DNA of 64,000 bases from JAQBVV01 sp965249205. GTDB taxonomy: Bacteria > Acidobacteriota > Vicinamibacteria > Vicinamibacterales > UBA2999. The notes beneath the pieces are model-generated. The model ran no database searches and was not told where the DNA came from. It saw only the letters and a list, made by a program, of their open reading frames with translations. A program made the translations under genes and the position numbers. The DNA is taken from the NCBI GenBank assembly GCA_965249205.1, contig CBDFLL010000004.1:682001-746000 (forward strand). The letters are read 5' to 3'. This document shows, piece after piece, positions 25,473 through 32,632 of this stretch (position 1 is the stretch's first letter; each line of letters starts with the position of its first letter).

Positions 25473-26509
25473 TCAGTGCCTCCCGGGTGGTGGACCTCGG
25501 CTGCGGTCACAAGACCATTCGTGACCATGGTTGTGAGTGCGTGACCCGCGTCGAACGTCGCATCAACGTCGAGTGCTGAGACCGCCGCGTCGCCAAGCGA
25601 CTGGCGGGCCGACAGTGCGGACCTGAACGCAAAGTCGGGGTGAGCGAGTCGGTTGATTCGCAGGTCGCCCCTGGCGCCGCGGAGTTCGATCCACGCGTCG
25701 CCGCGTTCGAGCGAGAATTGATCGGGTGCGTTGTCGGTGAGATACAACCGGATCAACGTATCGACGTTCCAGCCGGCGTGAAAGTAGTGCACGCCCGGTT
25801 GCATCGTCACCCTGACGTCTGCGAGCGTGCCGGGGTCTAGCAGTCCGTGGTGAAAGTCTGGCGTGGCACCTAACGCGGATTTCACGAGCCGGGTTACTAC
25901 TGAAATCCGCGCCAGACGAGTGAGGCGCCTCGCGCGGATTCGGCTCGGTCGTGGCACGCCTGCGGAATCCGCGCTCGCGGACGAGGCGCGACGACCGAGA
26001 ATACCGCCTGTATTTGAGGGAGGAGCAACGCTGGCCTCGAGGATGCATCGCTGGCCGAATGCCGCTGGACTTTCACCACGGGCTGCTCGTCCCAGCGATG
26101 AGAGATCGGCCTGGCTCAGTGCGGGCAGTGTCACGGCGAGCGAGAGTCGGCTCAGGTGCCACTCGAGTTCCGCGAACGACCGCAAGTAGGGAAGTTCGGC
26201 CGCACCGCGTTCGGCCGCGAGGAAGGCCGGAAAGTCCTCGCCGTATTCCGCGATGCACGGCCTGGTGGGCGGCCGGTTCTGGACAAAGCGCCGGGCCGCC
26301 TCCGCGACAAACGTCGTACCGACCAACCAGATGGTGCCGGGAAAACGATCGAGCAACGCTGATACAAGACTTGCGTGGTAGTGCCGGTGGTGAATCGCGA
26401 GACGTTTCCGCCCGTCGCGGCCACCCACAAGCCAGGGTGCGACCGCCGAGTCCTCGCCCAGCACCACTGCTCGCCGGACGCCGGCCTGGATCTCAGTGAG
26501 CGTGGGCAT
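25469..26509 (-). CDS. bufC: BufC-like DUF2063 protein interrupted in frame by a miniature element
   Basis: A 346-residue protein, about 85 longer than usual. Residues about 1-140 match the DUF2063 N-terminal domain (LAIHHRHYHASLVSALLDRFPGT trimmed; YLRSFAELEWHLSRL). From LADVRVTMQPGVHYFHAGWN to the end it matches the C-terminal domain. Between them lie 83 codons, rich in Arg/Ser, contributed by the 245-bp element at 25841-26085 plus a 4-bp duplication. The frame stays open. BufC-type proteins recruit the precursor peptide to the DUF692 enzyme. Whether this version folds is uncertain. The start overlaps the bufB stop by 17 bases. Confidence 0.85.
   Translation of the reverse strand: MPTLTEIQAGVRRAVVLGEDSAVAPWLVGGRDGRKRLAIHHRHYHASLVSALLDRFPGTIWLVGTTFVAEAARRFVQNRPPTRPCIAEYGEDFPAFLAAERGAAELPYLRSFAELEWHLSRLSLAVTLPALSQADLSSLGRAARGESPAAFGQRCILEASVAPPSNTGGILGRRASSASADSAGVPRPSRIRARRLTRLARISVVTRLVKSALGATPDFHHGLLDPGTLADVRVTMQPGVHYFHAGWNVDTLIRLYLTDNAPDQFSLERGDAWIELRGARGDLRINRLAHPDFAFRSALSARQSLGDAAVSALDVDATFDAGHALTTMVTNGLVTAAEVHHPGGTE
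25841..26085. mobile_element. 245-bp miniature inverted-repeat element in bufC
   Basis: The ends CAGTCCGTGGTGAAAGTC and GACTTTCACCACGGGCTG are inverted with one mismatch. The flanks CTAG (25837-25840) and CTCG (26086-26089) look like a 4-bp duplication with one change. 245 + 4 = 249 bases = 83 codons, so bufC remains in frame. It contains two tandem hairpins with GCGCGGATT-type arms (25874-25884/25901-25911 and 25932-25941/25965-25974). No transposase is present. The CTAG-type target fits an IS5-like parent, but the ends differ from the IS5 copies here. Confidence 0.8.
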
Positions 26510-27386
26510 AGCGCGTGTGTGTTGGCTCCTGCCGGACGTGCGCGCCGACGGCGTCGGCCCGCGCGACCTCACCCAGCAACGTGGCGAGTGGCGGGATGTC
26601 GTTGTCCCACTCGATGATCGTCGGCGTTCGGCCGAAGTGTCGAAGGGCGTGGGCGTAGAGATCCCACACCGGTTCAGTGATGGCCGTCGCGTGCGTGTCG
26701 ACGAATAGTTCGGTGCCGGGGTTGGCCTCGTCCTCCTCCGGTGTGAAGCCACCCAGGTGCAACTCAGCGATGGCAGCGGCGGGCAACCCGTCAATGAACG
26801 GGTACGGGTCGTATCCCATGTTGTGCCCGCTAAGAAACACGTTGCTGACGTCGCACAGGAGTCGACAGCCGGTGCGGTGCACCAGCTCGTTGAGAAACTC
26901 CAGCTCCGGCATCGTCGACGCGGCCAGCGCGACATAGCTCGATGGGTTCTCCACGACGTAGGGCCGGCCCAGGCCGTCCTGCACCCGGTCGAGATGCTCG
27001 GCGAGCAGCCGAAGCGTCGCCTCGTCGTACGGCAGCGGCAGGAGGTCATTGAGATAGGCACCCTCGTGTGTCGACCATGCGAGGTGCCCGGAGACGAGAA
27101 TCGGATCGACCGCGTCAACAAGTGCGGCGAGTCGCGCCAGATGAGCTCTATCGATTCCCTCGACGCTCCCGATGGATATGCCGACGGTGTGCACGGAGAT
27201 CGGATAGTGCCGCGACAGCTCGATCAGCATCTCCGTGGCATGAGGGTTCGCGAGAAAGTTCTCAGGATGGATTTCCAGCCATCCGACAGCGGGAAGGGTG
27301 GCCGTCACCTCCGCCAGATGCGGAAGCCTGAGACCGACGCCTGCCGCGTGCGGCATCCGGCGATTCGAGGTCATGGTGACGGCCAT
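26493..27386 (-). CDS. bufB: BufB-like DUF692 multinuclear iron enzyme
   Basis: A 297-residue TIM-barrel protein of the MbnB/DUF692 family, which oxidises cysteines of precursor peptides to oxazolone or thiooxazole-type groups using an iron cluster. Conserved ligand-bearing blocks are visible: GVGLRLPH, GWLEIHPENF, SVHTVGISIG, SGHLAWS, VVENPSSY, LLCDVSNVFLSGHN, ELHLGGF, FVDTHA and IIEWDNDIPP. It lies 14 bases downstream of the precursor gene bufA. ATG 27386 is used; ATG 27374 is possible. Confidence 0.93.
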   Translation of the reverse strand: MAVTMTSNRRMPHAAGVGLRLPHLAEVTATLPAVGWLEIHPENFLANPHATEMLIELSRHYPISVHTVGISIGSVEGIDRAHLARLAALVDAVDPILVSGHLAWSTHEGAYLNDLLPLPYDEATLRLLAEHLDRVQDGLGRPYVVENPSSYVALAASTMPELEFLNELVHRTGCRLLCDVSNVFLSGHNMGYDPYPFIDGLPAAAIAELHLGGFTPEEDEANPGTELFVDTHATAITEPVWDLYAHALRHFGRTPTIIEWDNDIPPLATLLGEVARADAVGAHVRQEPTHTRYAHAH

Positions 27387-27400
27387 GTCTTTACGTCCGA

Positions 27401-27679
27401 CTAGGCCGGAGTTTCCGCCGTCGTGCTGCCGCCGACGATCCGGTCGCAGTACCCGGCCGGGACGTAGATCCATGCACCGGGATCGCCGTCTATCTTCGAC
27501 GTGCCGCCGCACGAATTGTTGCCTGTCGAGGCACAGTCGTTCTGGCCAGCTTTGGCCACGCCGTAGCACTTCTCGGCGGTGAAGTCGCTTGGGGGCATAA
27601 CCGGTGCTTGAGCCGAGAGCAGTACTGGAGCGACAAAGGCAGCGGCGAGCGCCGACGCGACGAGATAACGCTTGTCCAT
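27401..27679 (-). CDS. bufA: bufferin-type RiPP precursor (DUF2282)
   Basis: A 92-residue precursor with a Sec signal peptide (residues 1-23, ending LLSAQ) and a mature part with four cysteines at 38, 49, 57 and 78: EKCYGVAKAGQNDC, then SCGGTSKIDGD, WIYVPAGYCDRIVGG. This is the DUF2282 pattern. In bufferins two of these cysteines are heterocyclised and the peptide binds copper or related metals in the periplasm. The ATG follows a GGAGG site. It is first gene of the operon, with the promoter at 27759-27784. Confidence 0.9.
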   Translation of the reverse strand: MDKRYLVASALAAAFVAPVLLSAQAPVMPPSDFTAEKCYGVAKAGQNDCASTGNNSCGGTSKIDGDPGAWIYVPAGYCDRIVGGSTTAETPA

Positions 27680-27758
27680 TGAGAAATCCTCCGCGGATAT
27701 GCACGAGACGCCGGAATTGGAGTCTCAGGCGGCCTGTATCGACTCGCCACTTGTAAAC

Positions 27759-27784
27759 TTCGGAGGAGGGGCGCGAAAGGTTAC
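27759..27784 (-). promoter_or_regulatory. SigF/ECF-type promoter for buf operon
   Basis: On the minus strand GTAACC (27784-27779) and CGAA (27762-27759) are separated by exactly 16 bases. This matches the GTAACC-N16-CGAA motif that I recall for the SigF/NrsF regulon of Caulobacter, which includes bufferin operons. The predicted leader to the bufA ATG (27679) is about 75 bases. On the plus strand, in the same DNA, GTAAAC (27753-27758) and CGAA (27774-27777) at 15 bases may form a weaker promoter for the sigma gene. Confidence 0.7.
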
Positions 27785-27825
27785 ATAGGACTTCCCGGAG
27801 TGCCGTAGACTCAGGGTGATCTCCC

Positions 27826-28414
27826 ATGAGCGATGCGGACCATCCATCAGGCGACGGTCAACTCGCGAGGTTGATGGCGGCTGCGCAGGCCGGAGACGCC
27901 CAAGCGTACGTTGTGCTGCTCGAGGCGGTTGTGCCGCGGGTGCGTGGGGCCGTGCAGCGTCAGCGGGGTTTCGCGGGGCGCGAGGACGTCGAGGACCTGG
28001 TCCAGGACGTGCTGCTCTCGCTGCACGTCGCGCGCGCCACCTACGATTCCGCACGCCCGTTCATGCCCTGGCTTATGGCGATTGTTCGTCACCGACTGGG
28101 TGATGGTGCTCGCCGGTACGTGCGACAGGCGGCGCACGAGGTTGCCGTTGACGACGTGGCTGTAACCTTCGCGAACGTGGCGACGAATACTCTTGATGAA
28201 GAGGTCGGCGATACTGGTGCGTTGAAAGAGTGCGGTTGGCACGTTGCCTGCCGGCCAGCGGCAGGCGATCGAGTTGCTCAAAATGCGCGAGATGTCACTC
28301 AAGGAGGCGGCTGCGGCGACCGGCGTGAGCAGCGGTGCGTTGAAGGTCGCGACGCACCGAGCGATGACGGCGTTGCGTCGGATCTTGGCTGGTGGTGAAG
28401 CCCGTGGACACTGA
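27826..28414 (+). pseudogene. ECF sigma factor, frameshifted
   Basis: Codons to about 28230 encode sigma region 2 and the linker: DVEDLVQDVLLSLHVARATYDSARPFMPW (trimmed), then MAIVRHRLGDGARRYVR. Region 4 continues in another frame: GTLPAGQRQAIELLKMREMSL, KEAAAATGVSSGALKVATHRAM, ending GGEARGH and TGA at 28412. An extra base near 28231 (GAG-T-GCGG) explains the shift. The type is that of sigma factors paired with NrsF. It is divergent from bufA. If the shift is real in the cell, the factor lacks region 4. Confidence 0.8.
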
Positions 28415-29063
28415 ACGTCTGATTCAATCGCTGGCGCAGAACGTTGAGCCGGTGCGGCCACTGCGGCGCCCCGTCGTGCGCGCGGCGGCCTGGGTGGCTG
28501 GCGCGGGGATTTATCTGGCTGCGCTGATCGCAGTGATGTCTCCGCGCGATGATCTAGGAGCGAGAGTTCAGGACACGCAGTTTTTGATCGAGCAGTGGGC
28601 GGCGTTGCTGATGGGCATCACGGCTGCCGGCGCAGCACTCGCCAGCGTCGTGCCGGGCAGACGGCTTCGCGTGTTGCTGCTGCTGCCGCTGGCATCACTC
28701 ACTGTCTGGCTTGGGCTGATCGGTGCGCGTGCGCTGCAGGACGCGCAGACGGTTGGCCTGGGTGCTGTGCTGCTGCAGATGAATTGGCGCTGCGTGACAG
28801 CCATTCTTGTGGGTGCCGCGGTGCCGGCCGTCGTGATGGCCCGCATGCTTCGCCGCGGCGCGCCGCTGACTCCCCGCCTCACTGCGGGGCTTGGTGGACT
28901 GGCTGCGGCTGGGTTAGGCAACTTCGCCGTGTGCCTGTCTCATCCACACGGCTTCGATCTGATCTGGCATGCTGGGACTGTGCTTCTGCTGTCGGCCCTG
29001 GCCGCATGGGTCGGCACGCACATTCTTCGATGGCCGCAGTCGGCCGCCGCTACGCAGTCCTGA
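28392..29063 (+). CDS. nrsF: NrsF-family (DUF1109) anti-sigma factor
   Basis: A 223-residue inner-membrane protein with six hydrophobic segments. The pattern VRAAAWVAGAGIYLAALIAVM, then LIEQWAALLMGITAAGAALASVVPG, LSHPHG and LIWHAGTVLLLSALAAWVG matches DUF1109/NrsF. In Caulobacter, NrsF holds sigma F at the membrane until released by metal or redox stress, probably through cysteines; here Cys appear at CVTAILVG and AVCLSHPHG. The GTG start overlaps the sigma gene end by 23 bases. Confidence 0.85.
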   Translation: MVKPVDTERLIQSLAQNVEPVRPLRRPVVRAAAWVAGAGIYLAALIAVMSPRDDLGARVQDTQFLIEQWAALLMGITAAGAALASVVPGRRLRVLLLLPLASLTVWLGLIGARALQDAQTVGLGAVLLQMNWRCVTAILVGAAVPAVVMARMLRRGAPLTPRLTAGLGGLAAAGLGNFAVCLSHPHGFDLIWHAGTVLLLSALAAWVGTHILRWPQSAAATQS

Positions 29064-29339
29064 TATTCGTCTGACTTTCGCCCTGCCAACACGGGCCGTG
29101 TTCTGGTAGGATCCGAGTCGTCGAATACGGCAAATACGGAAATATGGATCCGAATAGACCAAATATTTGGATTTCAGTGACGATTGGCCGGTTTCGTTGG
29201 TGTTTTTGTGCCGTCGAAACGGCACAGATCTAGCTTAGAAACTCTAATGCGCTGGCCGGGGTTGCGCACCCGGACAACGTGCTTTTTGACGCAATGCGCT
29301 ACTAATCCAGACGTTTCAGGATAAGTGAGGACAGTAGAT

Positions 29340-32306
29340 ATGAAAAGGTCGAATATTTGCGGATGGCTGCTAGTGATAGCAGCGTTCGTCGCGTGGCCCG
29401 CAGCGGGTTACGCCCAGGAATCGACGTTGGCCGGCACGGTGGCCGACTCGACGGGCGGCGTGCTGCCCGGCGTGCCCGTGATCGCCATACATTTGGCGAC
29501 GGGGAACGTGTTTGAAGCCACGACCGACGGCACCGGCGAGTTCCGGATGCCGGTTCGCGCGGGCGTCTACGAGGTCACGGCGGCGCTGCCGGGCTTCCAG
29601 ACGGTGACGCAGACCGGCGTGAATTTGCTCCTCGGCGAAGTGTTCGAAACCACCCTGACGTTGGCCCCGGCCACGTTGGAAGAGACGGTGACGGTGACCG
29701 GCGAGGCGCCGCTGATCGACACGACGGCGTCGACGGTGGGAGCCAACATCGATCCGGAGCAGATGGCCGAGTTGCCGATCAACGGTCGCAACTGGATGGA
29801 TCTGGCGCTCTTGACGCCTGGTGCGCGCCGCAACGAGTCGGGCGGGTATGTGCAGAACCGGCAGGGCTATTCGCAGACGGTCGTGGACGGCCAGCAGTCG
29901 ACGATCAACTACCACTCGGGCGGCGACAACGAGCAGGTGGGATTCAGCCGCGACGCGATCCAGGAGTTCCAGGTGATTGCCAACCGCTTCGACGCAACGC
30001 AGGGGCGGTCGAGCGGCATGGTGGTCAACGCGATCACCAAGTCGGGGACCAACACGTTTGCCGGCAGCCTCGGCGGGTATTTCCGGCACGACAGCCTGAA
30101 CGCGAAGGATCTGGTGGCGGACCGCGTGCTCCCCTACGAGAACGAGCAGTTCAGCGCGACGTTGGGCGGCCCGCTCATGCTGGACCGGGTCCACTTCTTC
30201 GGCAGCTACGAGTATGAGCGGCAGCCGCAGACCTACGTCTTCAACCCCCGCGGGGCGTTCTCGCACTTCGCTCGGGACACAGAGGAAACCGCCATCACGC
30301 ACAAGTGGCTCACGCGTATGGATGTGCAGGCCAACAACGCGACCCGCTTCAACTTCCGCTGGTCGGGGCAGGACCGGGTCTTCTACAACGGTGGTGGCTC
30401 GCGGAACTCGCCGATCAACGCGCAGCAGCGGCAGCGGCTGGCCTACCAGCTCAACGGCGGCATCACGTCGGTGATCGGCGGCAGCTCGGTGAACGAGCTC
30501 AAAGGGGGCGCGACCGAGTATGAGCGGGCGGACCAGACGGCCAATGGCGTGTGGGCCGGCAATTCGGAGAAGCCGTACAACCCGGTGCTCGATGGCGGGT
30601 CGGCGGTGTTCCGGTTCCGTGGCTACACGGTTGGCACGACCCCGCTGAACATCCTGCTGGACACCCAGACGGTTCGTAACGACTTTACGACGTCGTACGA
30701 AGCGGGTGGACGCCACGACGTCAAGATGGGCGGCGATTACCTCCGCTTCGCCAACGACTTCCGGTGGTGCCTGCGGTGCACGGGCGACGCCAACGTCAAT
30801 AACCGCAACGCGATTCCGGATCTGGCGCAGATCTTCGTGAATCCGCTGGACATCGCCTCGTGGACGAACCTGGAGCGGTTGACCCCGCTCGTCCGGTCGC
30901 CGGGCGTGCGGCACTCGGCTTCGGACACCGACCACACCTACATCGTGCGGCGGCACATCTTTGCGGGGTGGTATCAGGACGACTGGCGGATGTCGGACAA
31001 CTTCACGCTGAACATGGGCATCCGCTACGACTGGGACAGCAACGGGCACAACGAGCAGCACGTGTTCGAGCCGTGGCTGCAGGGGAACTTGCCGCGCGAC
31101 CGCAACAACTTCGCGCCGCGCGTGGGCTTCAACATGCGTCTCGACGACGCGACGGTCATCCGCGGTGGGTACGGGCTCTACTTCGCCCAGGCGCCCAACG
31201 ACGGCGTGCAGCAGACGACGGGCTACACCTGCAACATCGGGACGCCCACCTGCCCGCGGTTCGAGAACACGATCGCCCCTGAAGACCGGGCGGACTTCAT
31301 CCCGAACTGGCACGAGAGCGGCACGTCGCCTGAAGGGCAGTTTGGTGGCCCGCAGCCGACGGCGCAGCAGGCGATTGCGAATGCCTGCGACCAGAACAAC
31401 TCGGCCGCTGGCTGCGTGTACCGGTCGTTCGGGCAGGAGATCAACTATCCGGGTCGCCAGACCTCCTACGCCCACCAGGCGTCGGTCGGGTTCCAGCGGC
31501 AGCTCGCCGATGTGGTGTCGTTCGAGGGGAACTTCCTCTACACCGGCGGCCGGGGCGAGGAGCGCTCGACGCAGGGCAACCTGACGTACAACCAGGCGAC
31601 CGGCGCCAACTACCCGTTCCGGGACATCTCGCGGCGGGCGTTCCCCGGCTACGCGGTGGTGAACTTCGAGTATCTCGCGCAGCGGTCGAACTACTACGGC
31701 GCCGACTTCACGCTGACCAAGCGCTATGCCGACAACTGGCAGCTGACGGCGAGCTACACGGCGGCGTGGTTCAAGGATGCGCGGCCGGACCGCATGAACT
31801 GGGTGTTCCGGAACGGCACGCTGACGCGGGAGGCGATCGGCTTTGCGCTGGCCTCCGACATGGGCGGCGAGTACTCGTATGCCTCGACCGACCAGCGTGG
31901 TCGGGCGACGCTCAACGGGATCTGGGACATCGGCCGTGGCCTCCAGCTGAGCGGGATCTACTTCTACGCGTCGGGGGCCCGGCGGCAGACGGATACCGGC
32001 GACGACAACCGCAACGAGGGCAACCAGTCGGAAGAGCGGTTGAATCTGGACGGCACGATCGTTCCGCGGAATAGCTTCGTCGGCAATCCGATTCACCGGG
32101 TGGACGTGCGGCTCCAGCAGCGGATTCCGCTGGGCGGCTCGGTGGGTATCGACGGGATGTTCGAAGTGTTCAACCTGATGAACCACGACAACTTCGGCTC
32201 CTACGAGACCGAGACGACCAACAGCGCCTTCGGTCAGCCGGAGGTCAATAGCAACATCGCGTATCAGCCCCGGATCGTCCAGCTGGGGATCCGGCTCTCG
32301 TTCTAG
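29340..32306 (+). CDS. TonB-dependent receptor with carboxypeptidase-regulatory-like domain
   Basis: A 988-residue outer-membrane protein: signal peptide (WLLVIAAFVAWPAAGYAQ), a CarboxypepD_reg-like domain (residues about 25-105; GTVADSTGGVLPGVPV, GEFRMPVRAGVYEVTAALPGF), a plug domain (LEETVTVTGEAPLID, LPINGRNWMDLALL) and a large beta-barrel ending GIRLSF with terminal Phe. This is the Oar/SusC-like layout abundant in Acidobacteriota. The ligand is unknown, probably oligosaccharide or peptide. A strong terminator follows. The 276 bases upstream are AT-richer and hold a GTGCCGT-CGAA-ACGGCAC hairpin (29209-29226) but no gene. Confidence 0.93.
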   Translation: MKRSNICGWLLVIAAFVAWPAAGYAQESTLAGTVADSTGGVLPGVPVIAIHLATGNVFEATTDGTGEFRMPVRAGVYEVTAALPGFQTVTQTGVNLLLGEVFETTLTLAPATLEETVTVTGEAPLIDTTASTVGANIDPEQMAELPINGRNWMDLALLTPGARRNESGGYVQNRQGYSQTVVDGQQSTINYHSGGDNEQVGFSRDAIQEFQVIANRFDATQGRSSGMVVNAITKSGTNTFAGSLGGYFRHDSLNAKDLVADRVLPYENEQFSATLGGPLMLDRVHFFGSYEYERQPQTYVFNPRGAFSHFARDTEETAITHKWLTRMDVQANNATRFNFRWSGQDRVFYNGGGSRNSPINAQQRQRLAYQLNGGITSVIGGSSVNELKGGATEYERADQTANGVWAGNSEKPYNPVLDGGSAVFRFRGYTVGTTPLNILLDTQTVRNDFTTSYEAGGRHDVKMGGDYLRFANDFRWCLRCTGDANVNNRNAIPDLAQIFVNPLDIASWTNLERLTPLVRSPGVRHSASDTDHTYIVRRHIFAGWYQDDWRMSDNFTLNMGIRYDWDSNGHNEQHVFEPWLQGNLPRDRNNFAPRVGFNMRLDDATVIRGGYGLYFAQAPNDGVQQTTGYTCNIGTPTCPRFENTIAPEDRADFIPNWHESGTSPEGQFGGPQPTAQQAIANACDQNNSAAGCVYRSFGQEINYPGRQTSYAHQASVGFQRQLADVVSFEGNFLYTGGRGEERSTQGNLTYNQATGANYPFRDISRRAFPGYAVVNFEYLAQRSNYYGADFTLTKRYADNWQLTASYTAAWFKDARPDRMNWVFRNGTLTREAIGFALASDMGGEYSYASTDQRGRATLNGIWDIGRGLQLSGIYFYASGARRQTDTGDDNRNEGNQSEERLNLDGTIVPRNSFVGNPIHRVDVRLQQRIPLGGSVGIDGMFEVFNLMNHDNFGSYETETTNSAFGQPEVNSNIAYQPRIVQLGIRLSF

Positions 32307-32337
32307 ATTCGGTCTAGATTCGCGTCTCGGGCACGCA

Positions 32338-32385
32338 CGGCCCCTCTCCACCGGGAGAGGGGCCGTCTGCCTTTACTTTTTCCCG
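32338..32385 (+). terminator. rho-independent terminator of TonB receptor gene
   Basis: A 12-bp perfect stem CGGCCCCTCTCC / GGAGAGGGGCCG (32338-32349 and 32354-32365) with loop ACCG, followed by TCTGCCTTTACTTTTTC. It lies 32 bases after the receptor stop. The rest of the gap to 32633 holds a short tandem TCTAGAGCGG.GCTTTCTAGAGCGG repeat but no gene. Confidence 0.85.
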
Positions 32386-32632
32386 GCGGCGTCCGCGGTG
32401 CCCCGAGCACCTACGGGCGCCGCCGGTTTCGTTTCCGGCTGCTCGTCCAGTGCTTTCTAGAGCGGTGCTTTCTAGAGCGGTCTCTTCCAGCGTGGTGTCT
32501 TCCAACGGCTTCACTCACGGCGTCACAGGTGCTCATTGCCCTCGACCAGAGGTGGGCTGAACGGCTACACTGAAGGGAACCAAACTTGCAGGGAAGTTAC
32601 AGGTACACACGGAATTTTCGAGAGGACACCTC

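Noticed and set aside
29370..32351. Very long open frame antisense to the TonB receptor
   Set aside because: It mirrors the receptor gene almost exactly, has Arg/Val/Pro/His-biased composition and no domain. High-GC codon usage keeps the antisense frame open.
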